This document shows, one piece after another, positions 1 through 11,203 of a stretch of DNA of 64,000 nucleotides. The notes under the pieces are model-generated. The model was given only the letters and a program-made list of their open reading frames with translations. It was not told the DNA's origin and did not search any database. Made by a program: the position numbers and the translations under genes. Source of the DNA: Adiantum capillus-veneris (taxonomy: Eukaryota; Streptophyta; Polypodiopsida; Polypodiales; Pteridaceae); assembly GCA_014529385.2 (NCBI GenBank), contig CM043959.1:2352858-2416857 (forward strand), written 5' to 3'. The first letter of the stretch is position 1, and every line of letters begins with the position of its first letter.

Positions 1-3000
1 TTAGAAGCATTAGTAAAAACACTACAAGTACAAAATCAGCATAAAGATGCACAGGCACCTGAAAAGCTTAGAATTGATCCTTTGAACAACAAATTCTTAC
101 ATGAATTTAGTTAGGGTGACTGAAGGTTGAAAAGACAGTTAAATTTGCAAATGATTTTGCATCCACAGTCACAAATGTGCAATCATTCACGAGTCTAAGG
201 GACACACCAGACAGAGTGATGTTAGCTTTGTATGGTACACATAACTCATATGCACACTATGTAGACCAAAAAGGGCAACTATACAAAAAGGATCAACCAG
301 TGTTTGAACGGCCCACATACCAGCTCATAGAAGTGCGTCCAGTGATAGATCAGAAAGGATGGTTCATTTCAGAGGAAATAATATATTATAGCCCATCCTC
401 TCTAGAGATGAAGGATATTACTCAAGTCAACCCAAAAATCTGTTCAGAGCCAAACTCGCCTCCATTGGAAATCAAGCTTCGATGTTGTGACCAAACGAGC
501 ATATACTTCGACCAAAACAGTCGTAGATATAGACGAGAGTCTAGCATCTATGATGGCTTGGATCTTGAAACCACAGAAGCTCATATCATAGGTAGGAGAC
601 CCATGGGATAGACAATATTAGAGTAAAGATAATGCTGTAGACTTGGGGAATAATTTGTCATGTTTCACGAAGATACATAGGAAACTATGCAAGGCTTACA
701 GATGCCAAACATCAATAGTGCTACCCAAAGTGTACCTTCACAATCCCAAAAGGTAAGACTCAACCAGAGCCAAACAGTTTTGAGCTCTCACAAAATAAAG
801 CAAGCTATAGTGATCATCCTAGGAAGGGGGAGCGGGAGCTGCAAATTCATCAAGCTCAGCTCTAGTACCAGAAAAGGCTACACCATTTAGAAGCCAAAGA
901 ACTTCTAGCCAACAGACCCCTTCAAAGCAAAAACCATGGGAAGACCATATGGTTGTTGGAAGTTTTCCATTGAGCCAGAAACCATCAAAATCTGCAAAAA
1001 AAAATTATTCTATGAAGATCATCGGGGACAAAAGTTTCAGTTGATCTCCACAATTCAAAGTCAAAAACCAAAAAATCCCATAGTGTTCAAGCAATTGCGT
1101 GAGACCAAGCTCGCATATGCATATCGAGATGCAAATGGCAATGACTCTCAGCATGTTTATGACCTTGTACAAGCCCCTATGGATGCTAAACATGAAGTCA
1201 AGGACTATCTGAAGATGATGCAAAGCCTCAAGCTGCCAAAATAGGTGACAAAAAAGGAGAGCTAAAGTCCAAAAGGCTACACAACGGTCACCACCAAAAT
1301 CTCCTCTGAAGAAACAGATTCTGCCTGACAGTATAATGGACCTTTTAAGGTCAAAGGTTACTCAAATGCAGGAGGACAATGCTCAACAATTGCAAAAAAG
1401 TGCAGTATCACAGTCATACAAGTCGACATCAATAGAAGTAGGTGATCAACGCAAAGCCAATGTAGAAAAAGTTCAACCCACGAACACCGCCACCACAAAA
1501 GCACTCAATACAAAAAGAAATTCTAAGAAGATCAAGTGCAACATTGTTGGTGAAAACGAAGAACAGCTGTCATGAGAAGTAAAGCTAGATTTTCAACTAG
1601 ACAAAAACCTCATGTCCTTTCGCACTTGGAAAAGATGTGCCAACCACAGCTGAAAGATGCTCATAGCCCAATTCCATGTGATCACTGCAAAAGATATGAC
1701 AGACAACATCATAATGGGAATTCCAATGGCCCAAAAGATGTTAGAGGTACATAATTCAAACATGACGGAGTCATCAAAGACAACAAAGAATGAAGACAAA
1801 GACTGGTCACCCGCGGACAACATCACAAAGTCCTCGAGCATAATTAAAATGGAGATTGATATCAAAGAAAAGCTTATTGAAGATCATTCATCTCCATCGA
1901 ACAGAATTTCAGAAGAGCTTAAAGCAAATCAGGCAATAGGAAGTCCAGATCAAATAGAGGAAAGAGCAACCATGATAGCTATTGAGCAAAGAATGCCAAC
2001 GAGTCCAGAGGTAAAGAAGACAAATCTTGCAGACAAAGGTAAAGCTAAAGTGGAATCTCCACCAATTAGCACGAAAGGTGTGACAGCATATGCCTCTACA
2101 TCAAAGAACCCTCATGGACCAGCTTCTTCAAGCAAGATAGGATTTCAAAATTTCAAATCAAGTCTTGACCCAACAAAGACGTCTAAGGAGCCACCCAGAA
2201 AAGCAAAGATATTTCAACCAAAGTACTCAAGAAAGCAAAAGATAGTCAAACAAGTGTTTGTTTCGAGCAGTTTAGTCAAAATCGATGATCCGGTTTGGAT
2301 TAAAGATAAGAAATCAACACAGCGAGACAAACACATGGGATGGATAGTATCACAATGGAGCTTAAAAGAACAGGAGTACTATGGAGGTAACAGACAGATA
2401 TGGGTACCAAAACCGCAAGTTAGGGCATATGAAGTAACTTCCAGTCCTTCCCAAGAAAGAAGACCCACAAGGTATCAACCTCGACAATATCCTAGGATAC
2501 CTAAGAAGCAGGTATACAACAAAACAACATTAAAAGATGCTAAAGTCAATCACAACTCTCAAGAGGATACAGAACAAAGACGGATCTCAAAGGATCTTCC
2601 TCTCAGACAAGGATTATACACAGATTATACAAAGATTTGGCTACTAGTCGACCACAAGCCAACTGCAACTACACCAGACCTACATGAAGATCTAAACAAC
2701 TCAACAAGACCTAGAGCAAGGCAAAGTCAACAAAGGAGTTACAAATGTCATCAAGAGATTTAGATTCCTAAGTCTTCCAATGCTCCTAGTCAAAAGCCAG
2801 ATGCTGATAGCGAACAGAGGCCTACAACAACATCAAAGACTCCTATCAACATGCCTAATTGGAGAATCAAACAAATAATGGAGTCTTCACGGTCTAAGAA
2901 GGATAACCCAACCAATGCAAATGCAGATTCAAAGATGATAAAACAGGTATGGCAAAAGAAACCTTCAATGCCAACTTGGTCCTTCACTAATCCTCTTTTT

Positions 3001-3099
3001 GAGGATTCAAGCTTATTTTTACATGAAGAAATGTTTGTAGTAAGCACAAGAATGTTAAAAGTCAAGTTGTCGGGGTGCCAAAAACACTCTTTGGCATAG
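1..3099 (+). pseudogene. Unidentified decayed coding frames, possibly retroelement internal region
   Basis: I do not recognise a family here. Open stretches lie in one frame at 177-611, 687-890 and 936-1244, then in a second frame at 1336-1575, 1657-2763 and 2851-3099. Each series is broken by stops, as expected of one or two long frames that acquired nonsense changes and a frameshift near 1.25-1.34 kb. The longest piece (1657-2763, 368 codons) is rich in Lys, Gln, Ser and Thr, low in hydrophobic residues, and shows no zinc knuckle, protease, RT or integrase motif. The only link to a retroelement is position: a polypurine tract and an LTR-like start follow at 4033-4045 on the same strand. It could be a gag or an accessory ORF of an LTR element, or a host pseudogene. 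Confidence 0.35.
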
Positions 3100-4032
3100 T
3101 CAAAGTCGGGCTATTGAGCCATAAAATGCGCAAAGCATTAGTCCCAAATCTTCAAGTCGTAATAAACTTTGTGCTAAGAGTCGTAGTTATTAGGCTTACG
3201 CGCTCAAGGTGGAGAGTTGAGCATATCTAAAGTCGTGTCGCTCATGCTCGATGAGATGAGAATAAGAGTCAAAGTCTATTAACTTACAATTGGTGGAGTG
3301 TCGTAGAGTCCAACACTCACGCACAGTGCACAGTAAGATGAGAGCACATATCCTCGTCAATGAAAACCATTCTTAAAGGGGTGCCAGCTTGCAAAGCTAT
3401 TTCATATGCTTTTATAGCTACATTATCTTTCTGAAGACCCCTCAAGATCCTTCTGGCACAGCATATTTTTTTCCATGCATTTTTGTGTATGCATAAATAG
3501 GATGTCCACCCATTGGACATATGCATTAGACACTCTTTTTTGCTTCCACCTATGCACCTTGAGTGGACTACAACAGGCAACAAATGTTCCATCATGGTAC
3601 CCTTTCATATTTGTTGTCTCTTTATTTCCAGATCTATCAGCAAATAATCCTTTGAGTACTTAATTAATATTTCCTATGCTAATAAGTCCTCCAATAATGC
3701 GCGTATCCCAAAGGCACTTTTTTTCCAATGGGTTTTTTCCCTTTGGTCATCCAGGTATTAGACCCTAATTTCGAACCTCATCATTCTATTTCCCTTGTAC
3801 ATACTTTTCATAAATAAATAGAAGCCTCCTCATTATGCTATTACAACGGACAAATGCAACATCATCTCTCACATCAGGCATATTTGGACCAATGAAGATA
3901 CTGCAGCAAATTGAACCTCATCAAAAAATTCAACGATATCTGAAAACAATCAGCCCATCAACAACCAATCAAAAACCTTCTCCAACCTCCATGGACACTT
4001 TTCAACAGTGCCCAAGGACGGGCACTGAAATC
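3100..4032. other. No gene recognised (stretch before the LTR-like sequence)
   Basis: No recognisable coding region. Short open frames on both strands (for example minus 3317-3595 and plus 3475-3663 and 3835-4050) overlap one another and show no motif. The sequence is AT-rich with T-runs near 3718. It may be the 3' untranslated part of the element whose LTR starts at 4045. Confidence 0.4.
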
Positions 4033-4560
4033 GAAAGGGGGGAATGTTAACTGAGTCAACGTGAGTTAATAGAAGTTGCTAAAGACCAAGACGTACGGAT
4101 GCACATCGAAGATCAAAGTACAGAAGCAGTAAAGATTGGAGTTACACATTTATCACACGTTTTTCCAAAATGGTCACGTATTTTAAATTCTCAATTTATT
4201 TCAAGCCATTGTAATATTTTAACATGTTACGGGATCAATTAGAGTTCCAAAATGTAAAGCATAGGACACTTAGTGTACCTGGGTTGCAGATACAATAAGT
4301 GTGGAGCCTTAAAGGTCTTGGGCGCTGGACATTACACATTTTAGACCTTGGCTAAGGTATAAAAGCCAGCTTTATAAAGATTTAATTAAGTTTTTTAATA
4401 ATAGAAACGCAGCGTGAGCTAACGACGCTCACTCCTCTCCTTCTCGCGCTTTCTACTCCCTCCCCGGTTGTCACATTGCAGTCGCATTTGTTGCATTGCA
4501 ACCGCAGGTAAGAGCTCTACATATTGACGTAAGCATTTCACAGTATTTCGTAGCTTTTGG
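4033..4560 (+). repeat. Polypurine tract followed by putative 3' LTR
   Basis: A purine run GAAAGGGGGGAA at 4033-4044 is followed directly by TGTTAACTGAG, the usual layout of a plus-oriented polypurine tract and LTR start. A TATA-box-like TATAAAAG lies at 4358-4365, a plausible distance into a U3 region. The 3' boundary is unresolved; the end given is a guess, because no second LTR copy lies in the window to align against. If real, the upstream decayed frames are the internal region and the 5' LTR lies left of the window. Confidence 0.4.
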
Positions 4561-4878
4561 TGTCACCGACCCGCGGCCTAATTTCATCATAACTAGGAAT
4601 TTACACTTTCAAATCAAAAACTAAGCATAGGCGGGGTATTGGGGCATCATTGCTAAGCATTTAGATGCGTTCTTGGTCAAAAACGACCATGTCAAAAATC
4701 CACTGCTGTTAATAATCGCGATTTTGGAACTTGACATAAAGTGGGGTTTGAAACCATAAGCATGTGTGTTTAGGTCTTATAAACATGTCCTAGAAGTTTC
4801 GTTACGTTTGGATGTCATTTGATGCTGTAACGGATGTGAATTGTTTGCCGATGAGCGATTGGCTTTTGGTGATTTCAG
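4561..4878. other. No gene recognised
   Basis: Between the putative LTR and the first readable LINE-A sequence I see no ORF, RNA gene or repeat signature. It may include the lost 3' part of LINE-A or internal sequence of the upstream LTR element. Confidence 0.4.
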
Positions 4879-6704
4879 TCACTTGAGTGTAGCTTGAGTT
4901 AGATGCAAGTTGTTAGTTGTTTTCCAAGAGATTGACAACCTCTTGTAGCCTCTATGCACTAGTCGAGTCAGCTTCCTCCCATGGATTGACAATTTAATCG
5001 TGGTTCTCGCTAATACTACAATAAGATAGGATGGTGAGGTTAGACATACGTCCAACAGGTACAGCTTTAGCAATAATTTTGTAGGCCACCGACATCATCG
5101 TTATAGGGAGCCAATGTTTCAGTTGAGAACAACAGATCTGTTTGGGGATGGGTTTGATAAGCCCTTTCTTTACACTTATCTCCAACGACCCTTCGACAAT
5201 GGCTTTATTGGCCAACCTTGTGATTGGGACCTTGAGATCGTCCCAAAATTCTCTATAGAATTCCACCGTCATCCCATCCCAACCAGTGACTTTTCCTTGC
5301 CAAGGGCTTGCAATGCTAGTGAACATTTGTCTTTGAAAAATGTCCTTTCCAAGAAATTAGCTTCTGAGTGGGGAATCTTCTTGACACTCTGAAGAAAGGA
5401 CCCTCTGGCTTCTTCCACTTCTTGGGACTAGATCTCTAGCCATCCAATGATTTGACTAATCAGCGTCAGACCAACCATCTCATCCTAGTTATGAACTGAT
5501 GTCCCTTTCTCATCATCGAGCGAGCGAACGTGGCCTCGGCTCTTCTTGATTTTTAAAGCCCTAAAAAATGAGGTTGATTAGACGCTTCAGGTTGAAGGGA
5601 AGTCTCCCCGGAGAGAAGCCTTGCCTTTCTAATATCTTCTAACTGCCCATTAGCAAGGTTAGATTTGGCTTCGAGCCATCGTTTGTACTCATCCTTAGTA
5701 GCAAGCCCATTGGCTTTTTTGGAGGTAAGCAATTGTACCTCTGCTGTAAGATGCAGAAGGTGTACCTCCCTAACTTTCTTGATTCGGGGGCCCGAGGTTT
5801 TAATTGCTTTCTGGATGCTCCGAGCAAAGAGGTCCCACGTATTGTGTTTGTTGAGGTCGACATCTTTTTTGAGCTTACCTAGTGTTTTCTTGGTTAGATT
5901 CTCGAAAAGAGGGTCTTTGAATAGGTGTGTCCCTGTTACTAACAATTTTTTCCCACCTTTTGGGGTCTGCTCTTCCCCTGTATTCTTCTTAAAATGTATG
6001 TGCAAAGGTATGTGATCCGAAAGGCTTTTTGTTGGGACTATCTTCATCTCCATCAACAACGGTATCCAGTCAGCTTGGTGTGAGCAATAGCATCTGTCCA
6101 GCCTGGAGGCAGTGCGGGCATACTGGAGGCTTGTGTAGGTGAACCCAGGCGTGTTGTTCCATGGGCCGATTTCCCATAAGTCAATCATTGCCCATTTTTT
6201 GCACAAACTTTTCCATTTAGACCTTTTCGAGCCAGCCAGCATACTGGAGGATCATGTTCTATCCCTACTCTTTTCTACCATATTGAAGTCGCCAACCAAC
6301 AACCACTCACCTTCAATAGGAGTATCTCTAAGATGCATCCATAGTTTAGCTCTGTCTTTTGCATTGCAAGGGTCGTACACATTCACAATGGTGAAGGGAT
6401 GCCCTTCCGATCTGATTCTAATCCCCAGGATTCTTCCGGATGGGTGGTTTAGAACCAACTTCGGCTCCAATTCTTTGTCCACAATGTTGGGGACGCCACT
6501 AAAACTGTTACTTCCTTCTCCATAGAATACTAGTTTCTTTCCTAGCGCCTGCTTTCTCTTGCTATGGGCATCTAAATGGTGTTCCTGGATGGCCCAGCAG
6601 CTGGCTGTCTTCTCCTTTTTTATTTCCTACCAGAATAGGGTACTCTTCTTACGGGTTTTCAACCCCTTTACGTTCCAAGATTGGATAGTGAGAGACTCCA
6701 TCAT
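4879..6704 (-). pseudogene. LINE-A ORF2 remnant: endonuclease and N-terminal reverse transcriptase
   Basis: Plant L1-type ORF2, which in intact elements nicks target DNA and reverse transcribes the LINE RNA. Starting at a double Met at 6704, the product opens with IQSWNVKG, the usual endonuclease start. It continues with QEHH (catalytic Glu), LVGDFN (catalytic Asp) and SDHIPL (catalytic Asp/His). One frame runs from 6704 to 5553 and is interrupted only by a TAG at 6627-6629 and a TGA at 6252-6254. A frameshift then leads into the RT N-terminus (4994-5326), with GWDGMTVEFYREFW and an MSVAYKIIAKAV segment. The palm motifs with the catalytic aspartates are missing and readable sequence fades near 4880. 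The element has lost its 3' half, whereas LINEs usually lose the 5' end. Its ORF1 lies at 12764-14143, beyond the Gypsy-A insertion. Confidence 0.85.
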
Positions 6705-6858
6705 TAATGAGGGGTTCATTGGGAAAGAGGAACAAATTCTTCAGCATCCAAATCATTCCCCTCCTCCCTCTCCTCCTTGGTCTCAGGAGAATCCGGGGGT
6801 TCGAAGTCTGGAGATTTCTTTTCTTGCAATGAGCACTGCAAATGGATTGTGCAGTGGG

Positions 6859-6999
6859 TGTCAGGCCAAGGGCCAAACCAATGGGGTCACGGACTCGGCC
6901 AGGGGCCGGCTGCCAGTGGGAACGGGTTCAAGCAGGCTCGAAGCCTATAAAAGGGAGGTTGGGCGGATGGAACGGGTCTGGCAGTCCATTGGTTTGAGA
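6859..6999 (+). repeat. Gypsy-A 5' LTR (141 bp)
   Basis: Starts TGTCAGGCC and ends TTTGAGA. It contains TATAAAAG at 6946-6953, the likely promoter TATA box. The 3' LTR has the same length. This is very short for a gypsy LTR and within the size range of TRIM elements. Confidence 0.93.
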
Positions 7000-7000
7000 T

Positions 7001-7012
7001 TGGTATCAGAGC
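7001..7012 (+). promoter_or_regulatory. Gypsy-A primer binding site
   Basis: TGGTATCAGAGC, complementary to the 3' end of plant initiator Met-tRNA, begins one base after the 5' LTR. This is the standard primer site for minus-strand DNA synthesis. Confidence 0.92.
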
Positions 7013-7868
7013 TAAACTTAGAATTGGGGGCATGTTCTGCTTTTGGATGCATGTTGCATGCAACCTCAAAGGGAGGAAGAAGACGAAGCCGAAAACAGCG
7101 CGTGCAGGAGCCCCTAGTCGGGGACGAGGATGTTTCTCGACCTGCACGATTTTGCTCGCTGTGGGGCTCTCTGGGAGGGCGTGGGGGAGTTAGTGACTTC
7201 TCGCTTCTTGCCCGGCCTCAACGGACATCGCCACCTCGCCATCTCAAGGTAGCTCTCCAAAAAGCTCTGCGCAGTCGGCCGCGTCGTCTGCAACAGAGCT
7301 TTTCGAGTTTTTTTTTTACAAAAAAACCCTTAAGGGTTGGGCGTTCACACCCGGAAAACCCTCGTGGGTTTTGAACAAGGGCCGGGCCCTGCGCGATTGC
7401 AATTCCGTTGCTCTACGGCTGTGGATTACTGCAAATTTTACAGTCCGAATCTACTGAAACTCGGATTCGAAAGTTTTGAAAAGCCAGCGATTGGTTGCAA
7501 ATTTCCCGGTTTTGGCTTCTTGCATACAATGCAAGCCAAATCGGTGGTGAAGGTACATTGATTCGTGTTTTCAAGCTTCTCATCGACTGCAACATTTGTT
7601 GGAAAATTTCAAGTTCATCTGGCGTATTGCATAAGATGCAAACCAGATCGTTGGCAACTCCAAATTGATCGATGCTTTCAAGAGCATCATCGGCTGCAGA
7701 CTTGATCATTGTTTTCAAGTTACTCTTGGTTTTGGATTGACGTTCTGTTTCAAATTCGGCGTTCTCTTCCATCAACGGCGTAATTATACAATTAATTACC
7801 GCAACCGGCTACGAGCTCGTCGAGAATCTGGTATTTTTCTTTCTTTTCTTGCATAGTACGTTCACAAC
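7013..7868 (+). other. Gypsy-A untranslated leader
   Basis: About 850 bases between primer site and gag start. The open frame at 6559-7374 crosses the LTR and host junction and has no motif, so it is not a gene. A T/A-run near 7310-7325 is the only notable local feature. Confidence 0.7.
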
Positions 7869-9248
7869 ATGGATTCGGACATAGATATGCATCATGCATT
7901 CGATTTGGAGCAGTCCGCACACATTTCGTCTATCGATGCCACGCGGATGGTTCCTCTCACGGAGGGTAATCATGCCACAACGGCGACAGACGATGTGTAT
8001 GAGTTGCTGGACATGCAAGATTTCCGTGCATTGCAAACACGCATGACTGTGCTTGAAACGAATTTTGCACAATTAAATCAGAATGTCACAGAATTATCCG
8101 ATTTGATTAAGTTGCATATGCGGCAACAGGCCACGGGCCCTGCTGGTCAGCAAAATCAAGAGCACAGCTCCACACCAGGCCAAGGCCCGGGTGTCGGGCA
8201 AGGCCCTCCTCTGGGACCGCTGCACTCTCTGACCCAAAAAGAGGTGGACGATTTGTTGAAAAATACAAAGCCACCAATTTTTCGGGGAGAAGAGCGTGAG
8301 CGAAACAAGGACACAGTGAATATTTTTCTCAGCAAGTGGGATGGTATTCATGACCTTAGACGTACCCCGGATGCAGCCAAGGTGCTGCAGACAAGTCTGA
8401 CTTTGGACGGCAAGGCCTACAAATGGTGGATGTCTCTCAAGGAGAAGGGCATCCTACCACAGACTTGGGCAGCTTTTGAGACTGTCTTCAGGAAGGAATT
8501 TCTACCTACTAATGAGAAGGATAGAAATTGGACCGCCTGGGACAAATGTTCTATGCGCCAGCATAAAACATTATTGGAATATATTTCCCATTATCGGGAT
8601 GTGATCCTCAAGCTGGAAGGGATGGACACCTTTCAGAAGGTACGTGGGTTCATCCGTGGGTTAAATCCCGAGCTTAAGAAGCACGTTAAAACCCAGGATC
8701 CACAAACACTTGAGGAAGCAATAGTGCAAGCTCACATCCATGATGATCCCGATGATCGGGCATTGCATAGTTCGCATGTGCATGACACTACACCTGTTTC
8801 AACACGTCCACAGCATGTGCATCATAAAAGAAAATTTGCATTTGCTGCATCAGAGACCTCCAAAAAGCCCAAGGGGTCTAGAGGTCCTCTCTCAACGGAA
8901 GTGTTTGAGAAATCCAAAAAAGAAAAGTTGTGCTTTAAATGTTTGGGAACTGGACATAGCAAAAAGGATTGTCCCACTGAGAAATCTGTTGCTCAAGACA
9001 AGGGGAAGGAAAAAGCAATGCACATGGTGCAGCTTTTACCTCTTGAATCCTCTTCCCAGTTTGCTAATGTGGAAGTAACACACACCGAGGCAGTGCATGA
9101 GTGCTGTATCACGGTCTCCATGTGGCAGCAGACTTTTGAACCACATGAGTTGGTGCGTATGCATGGCTCTATCCAAGGGCACAGGGTGCGGATCTTGGTA
9201 GATGATGGAGCATCGCACAATTTCATCAATTATAAATTGGTGAAATGA
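7869..9248 (+). CDS. Gypsy-A gag with start of protease
   Basis: A 459-codon open frame encoding the structural Gag polyprotein. The capsid-like central part includes KAYKWWMSL and EYISHYRDVILKLEGM, typical of plant gypsy Gag. A CCHC zinc knuckle, CFKCLGTGHSKKDC, occupies residues 355-368 and would bind element RNA. The last residues, ILVDDGASHNFINYKL, are the start of the aspartic protease with the D-x-G-A motif (Asp445, Gly447). The frame then hits TGA at 9246, but homologous protease sequence continues in the same frame for about 25 codons, so the stop is a mutation inside a longer gag-pol frame. Gypsy-B has a closely similar gag and protease, so the two elements are related. Confidence 0.9.
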   Translation: MDSDIDMHHAFDLEQSAHISSIDATRMVPLTEGNHATTATDDVYELLDMQDFRALQTRMTVLETNFAQLNQNVTELSDLIKLHMRQQATGPAGQQNQEHSSTPGQGPGVGQGPPLGPLHSLTQKEVDDLLKNTKPPIFRGEERERNKDTVNIFLSKWDGIHDLRRTPDAAKVLQTSLTLDGKAYKWWMSLKEKGILPQTWAAFETVFRKEFLPTNEKDRNWTAWDKCSMRQHKTLLEYISHYRDVILKLEGMDTFQKVRGFIRGLNPELKKHVKTQDPQTLEEAIVQAHIHDDPDDRALHSSHVHDTTPVSTRPQHVHHKRKFAFAASETSKKPKGSRGPLSTEVFEKSKKEKLCFKCLGTGHSKKDCPTEKSVAQDKGKEKAMHMVQLLPLESSSQFANVEVTHTEAVHECCITVSMWQQTFEPHELVRMHGSIQGHRVRILVDDGASHNFINYKLVK

Positions 9249-9836
9249 CTCAAATTGCCCCAAACCCCGAGTTCCCATCGCTACAAGGTAGCAATGATTA
9301 ACGGCCATGATGCTGAGATATGGGAAAATCAGGTTAAAGATATATGTACCTCTGGAAATTCAAGGATACCGTACCTCTTTGGATTTCCAAGTCATGAATA
9401 TGGAGAGGGCAGATGTGGTTCTTAGTCATGAATGGTTGCATAGTTTAGGATCATCACTTAGACGTAGCTATGAGCACAATAGTCTAATGTTCGAATCCAA
9501 CGGTGTGCACGTTCTGTTGTTGGGGGAAAAGGATGTACCTTCCTCACCACTTATTTGTACAGTTGAGCTTATGAAGCTCTCTTCTGATGATGCAATAGAA
9601 GAACTCTTTTTGTGTTACTCACTGTGCCATTTTATTTCCAATGTGGATGATGTTTTTAATGTTGATAATGTTTTGAATAAAACTTCCTCAACGCCGCATT
9701 CTTCTCTCTCTCCTCTTCCAGCTATGCCTACTAATTCAAAACAAGCAAATGTTGCTAATGAATTAAACGAACTTTTAAGGGAATTCAAGAATGTTTTCCC
9801 AGATGATTTACCACCAGGCTACCGTCGACACGTTCT
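9249..9836 (+). pseudogene. Gypsy-A protease end and protease-RT linker (frameshifted)
   Basis: After the TGA at 9246 the protease continues briefly in frame (SSHRYKVAMINGH), then a shift near 9330 moves it to the frame of 9307-9852. That frame reads LDFQVMNMERADVVLSHEWL, the conserved gypsy protease end where plant copies usually have VILGMDWL-like sequence. The linker ends [11 protein letters not shown], the familiar segment just before the RT, where a second frameshift near 9825-9835 returns to the RT frame. Confidence 0.8.
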
Positions 9837-11200
9837 GTGCAACATGGCATAGACGTGGTTGCAGGCAGTAAGCCAGTGAGTAAACCGCCTTACAGAATGA
9901 GTCATTCTGAGGCTGCTGAGGTGGAACGTCAGCTTGCTGACTATCTCGGTAGAGGGTTTATTCAACCAAGTTCTTCACCATGGGCCTCTCCCATTCTCTT
10001 GGTAAAGAAAAAGGACGATAGTATGCGCATGTGCGTAGATTACAATGGATTAAATGCGGTTACCGTTAAGAACAAGTACCCACTGTCACAAGTGGATGAG
10101 TTGTTTGATAAGCTCACCCACGCTCGTATATTTTCAAAGATTGATTTAAGATCTGGGTATCATCAAGTACGCATCAGGCTTGCGGATATACCCAAAACAG
10201 CGTTCCGAACAAGGTTTGGACATTATGAGTTTTTGGTGATGCCCTTTGGGTTAACCAATGCTCCAGCTACGTTCATGACACTCATGGATAGTGTCTTGAG
10301 ACCATACTTGGAAAAGTTTGTTATCGTTTTCCTCGATGACATTCTTGTATATAGTGCCTCTGAGGAAGAGCACTTAGCACATTTGAAACTAGTGTTTCAT
10401 TTGCTACGCCAAAATCAGTTATATGCCAAGGAATCCAAATGTGATTTCCTCAAGGAGGAAATTCACTACTTGGGGCATGTTATTTCGGCTGCAGGGTTAC
10501 ACATGGATCAATTCAAAGTGGATGCCATTCGGAGGTGGCCCTCTCCCAAAAATGTGGAAGAGCTCCAGATTTTTTTAGGCTTTGCAGGTTTTTATCGTCG
10601 ATTCGTTAAAAACTATGCCCATATTGCTATTCCCATGACAGATCAACTGAAAGCCAAGGGCAAAACCTTTCAGTGGGGATTAGAACAACAGCAAAGTTTT
10701 GACAAACTTAAGGACACATTAGCCACAGCTCCTGTTTTGGCTATGGTGGATCCCTTAAAGCCATTCGTTTTGGAAACGGATGCTAGTAATCGTGCGATTG
10801 GAGCAGTCCTTCTGCAGGAGGGAAGGCCAATTGCATTTGAAAGCAAGAAGCTGGATTCAGCACAGCAGAATTACTCTGCTTACGAACGAGAGCTCTATGC
10901 AATAGTGTCTACTTTAAAGACATGGCGACATTATTTGTATGGTGCACATTTCGAGATTGTGTTTGACCATGAAAGCATCAAGTGGTTTACACAACAAAGT
11001 GATTTGAAGGGTCGCAAGGCCAGGTGGGCTGAGATTCTTCAGGAGTATGATGCCAAGCTATGATATCGCAAAGGGCGGTACAATGTAGTGGCTGATGCTC
11101 TCAGCCGAATGCCAGAGATCAACTCTCTCCTTTTCACGGAATTGCGGAGTGAGTTTTTGGAATCTCTCAAAGGTAAGTGCGAGCATGATCCTGCATACTC
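9837..11200 (+). pseudogene. Gypsy-A reverse transcriptase and RNase H
   Basis: RT fingers and palm are complete: [42 protein letters not shown] (motif A Asp), [12 protein letters not shown] (motif B) and FLDDILVYS (motif C, the catalytic Asp pair; the usual Tyr is Phe). RNase H follows with [25 protein letters not shown] and TWRHYLYG. The frame stops at TGA 11061-11063, but the same frame continues with RYNVVADALSRM, the conserved gypsy RNase H end, so the stop is a point mutation. A frameshift near 11200 leads to the integrase frame. The domain content is a full enzyme; this copy cannot be translated intact. Confidence 0.92.
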
Positions 11201-11203
11201 CAA

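Noticed and set aside
3317-3595. 92-codon minus-strand ORF
   Set aside because: Overlapped by frames on both strands, no motif, inside a region probably belonging to a plus-oriented element.
6559-7374. 271-codon plus-strand ORF
   Set aside because: It crosses from LINE-A antisense through the 5' LTR junction into the Gypsy-A leader; no motif.
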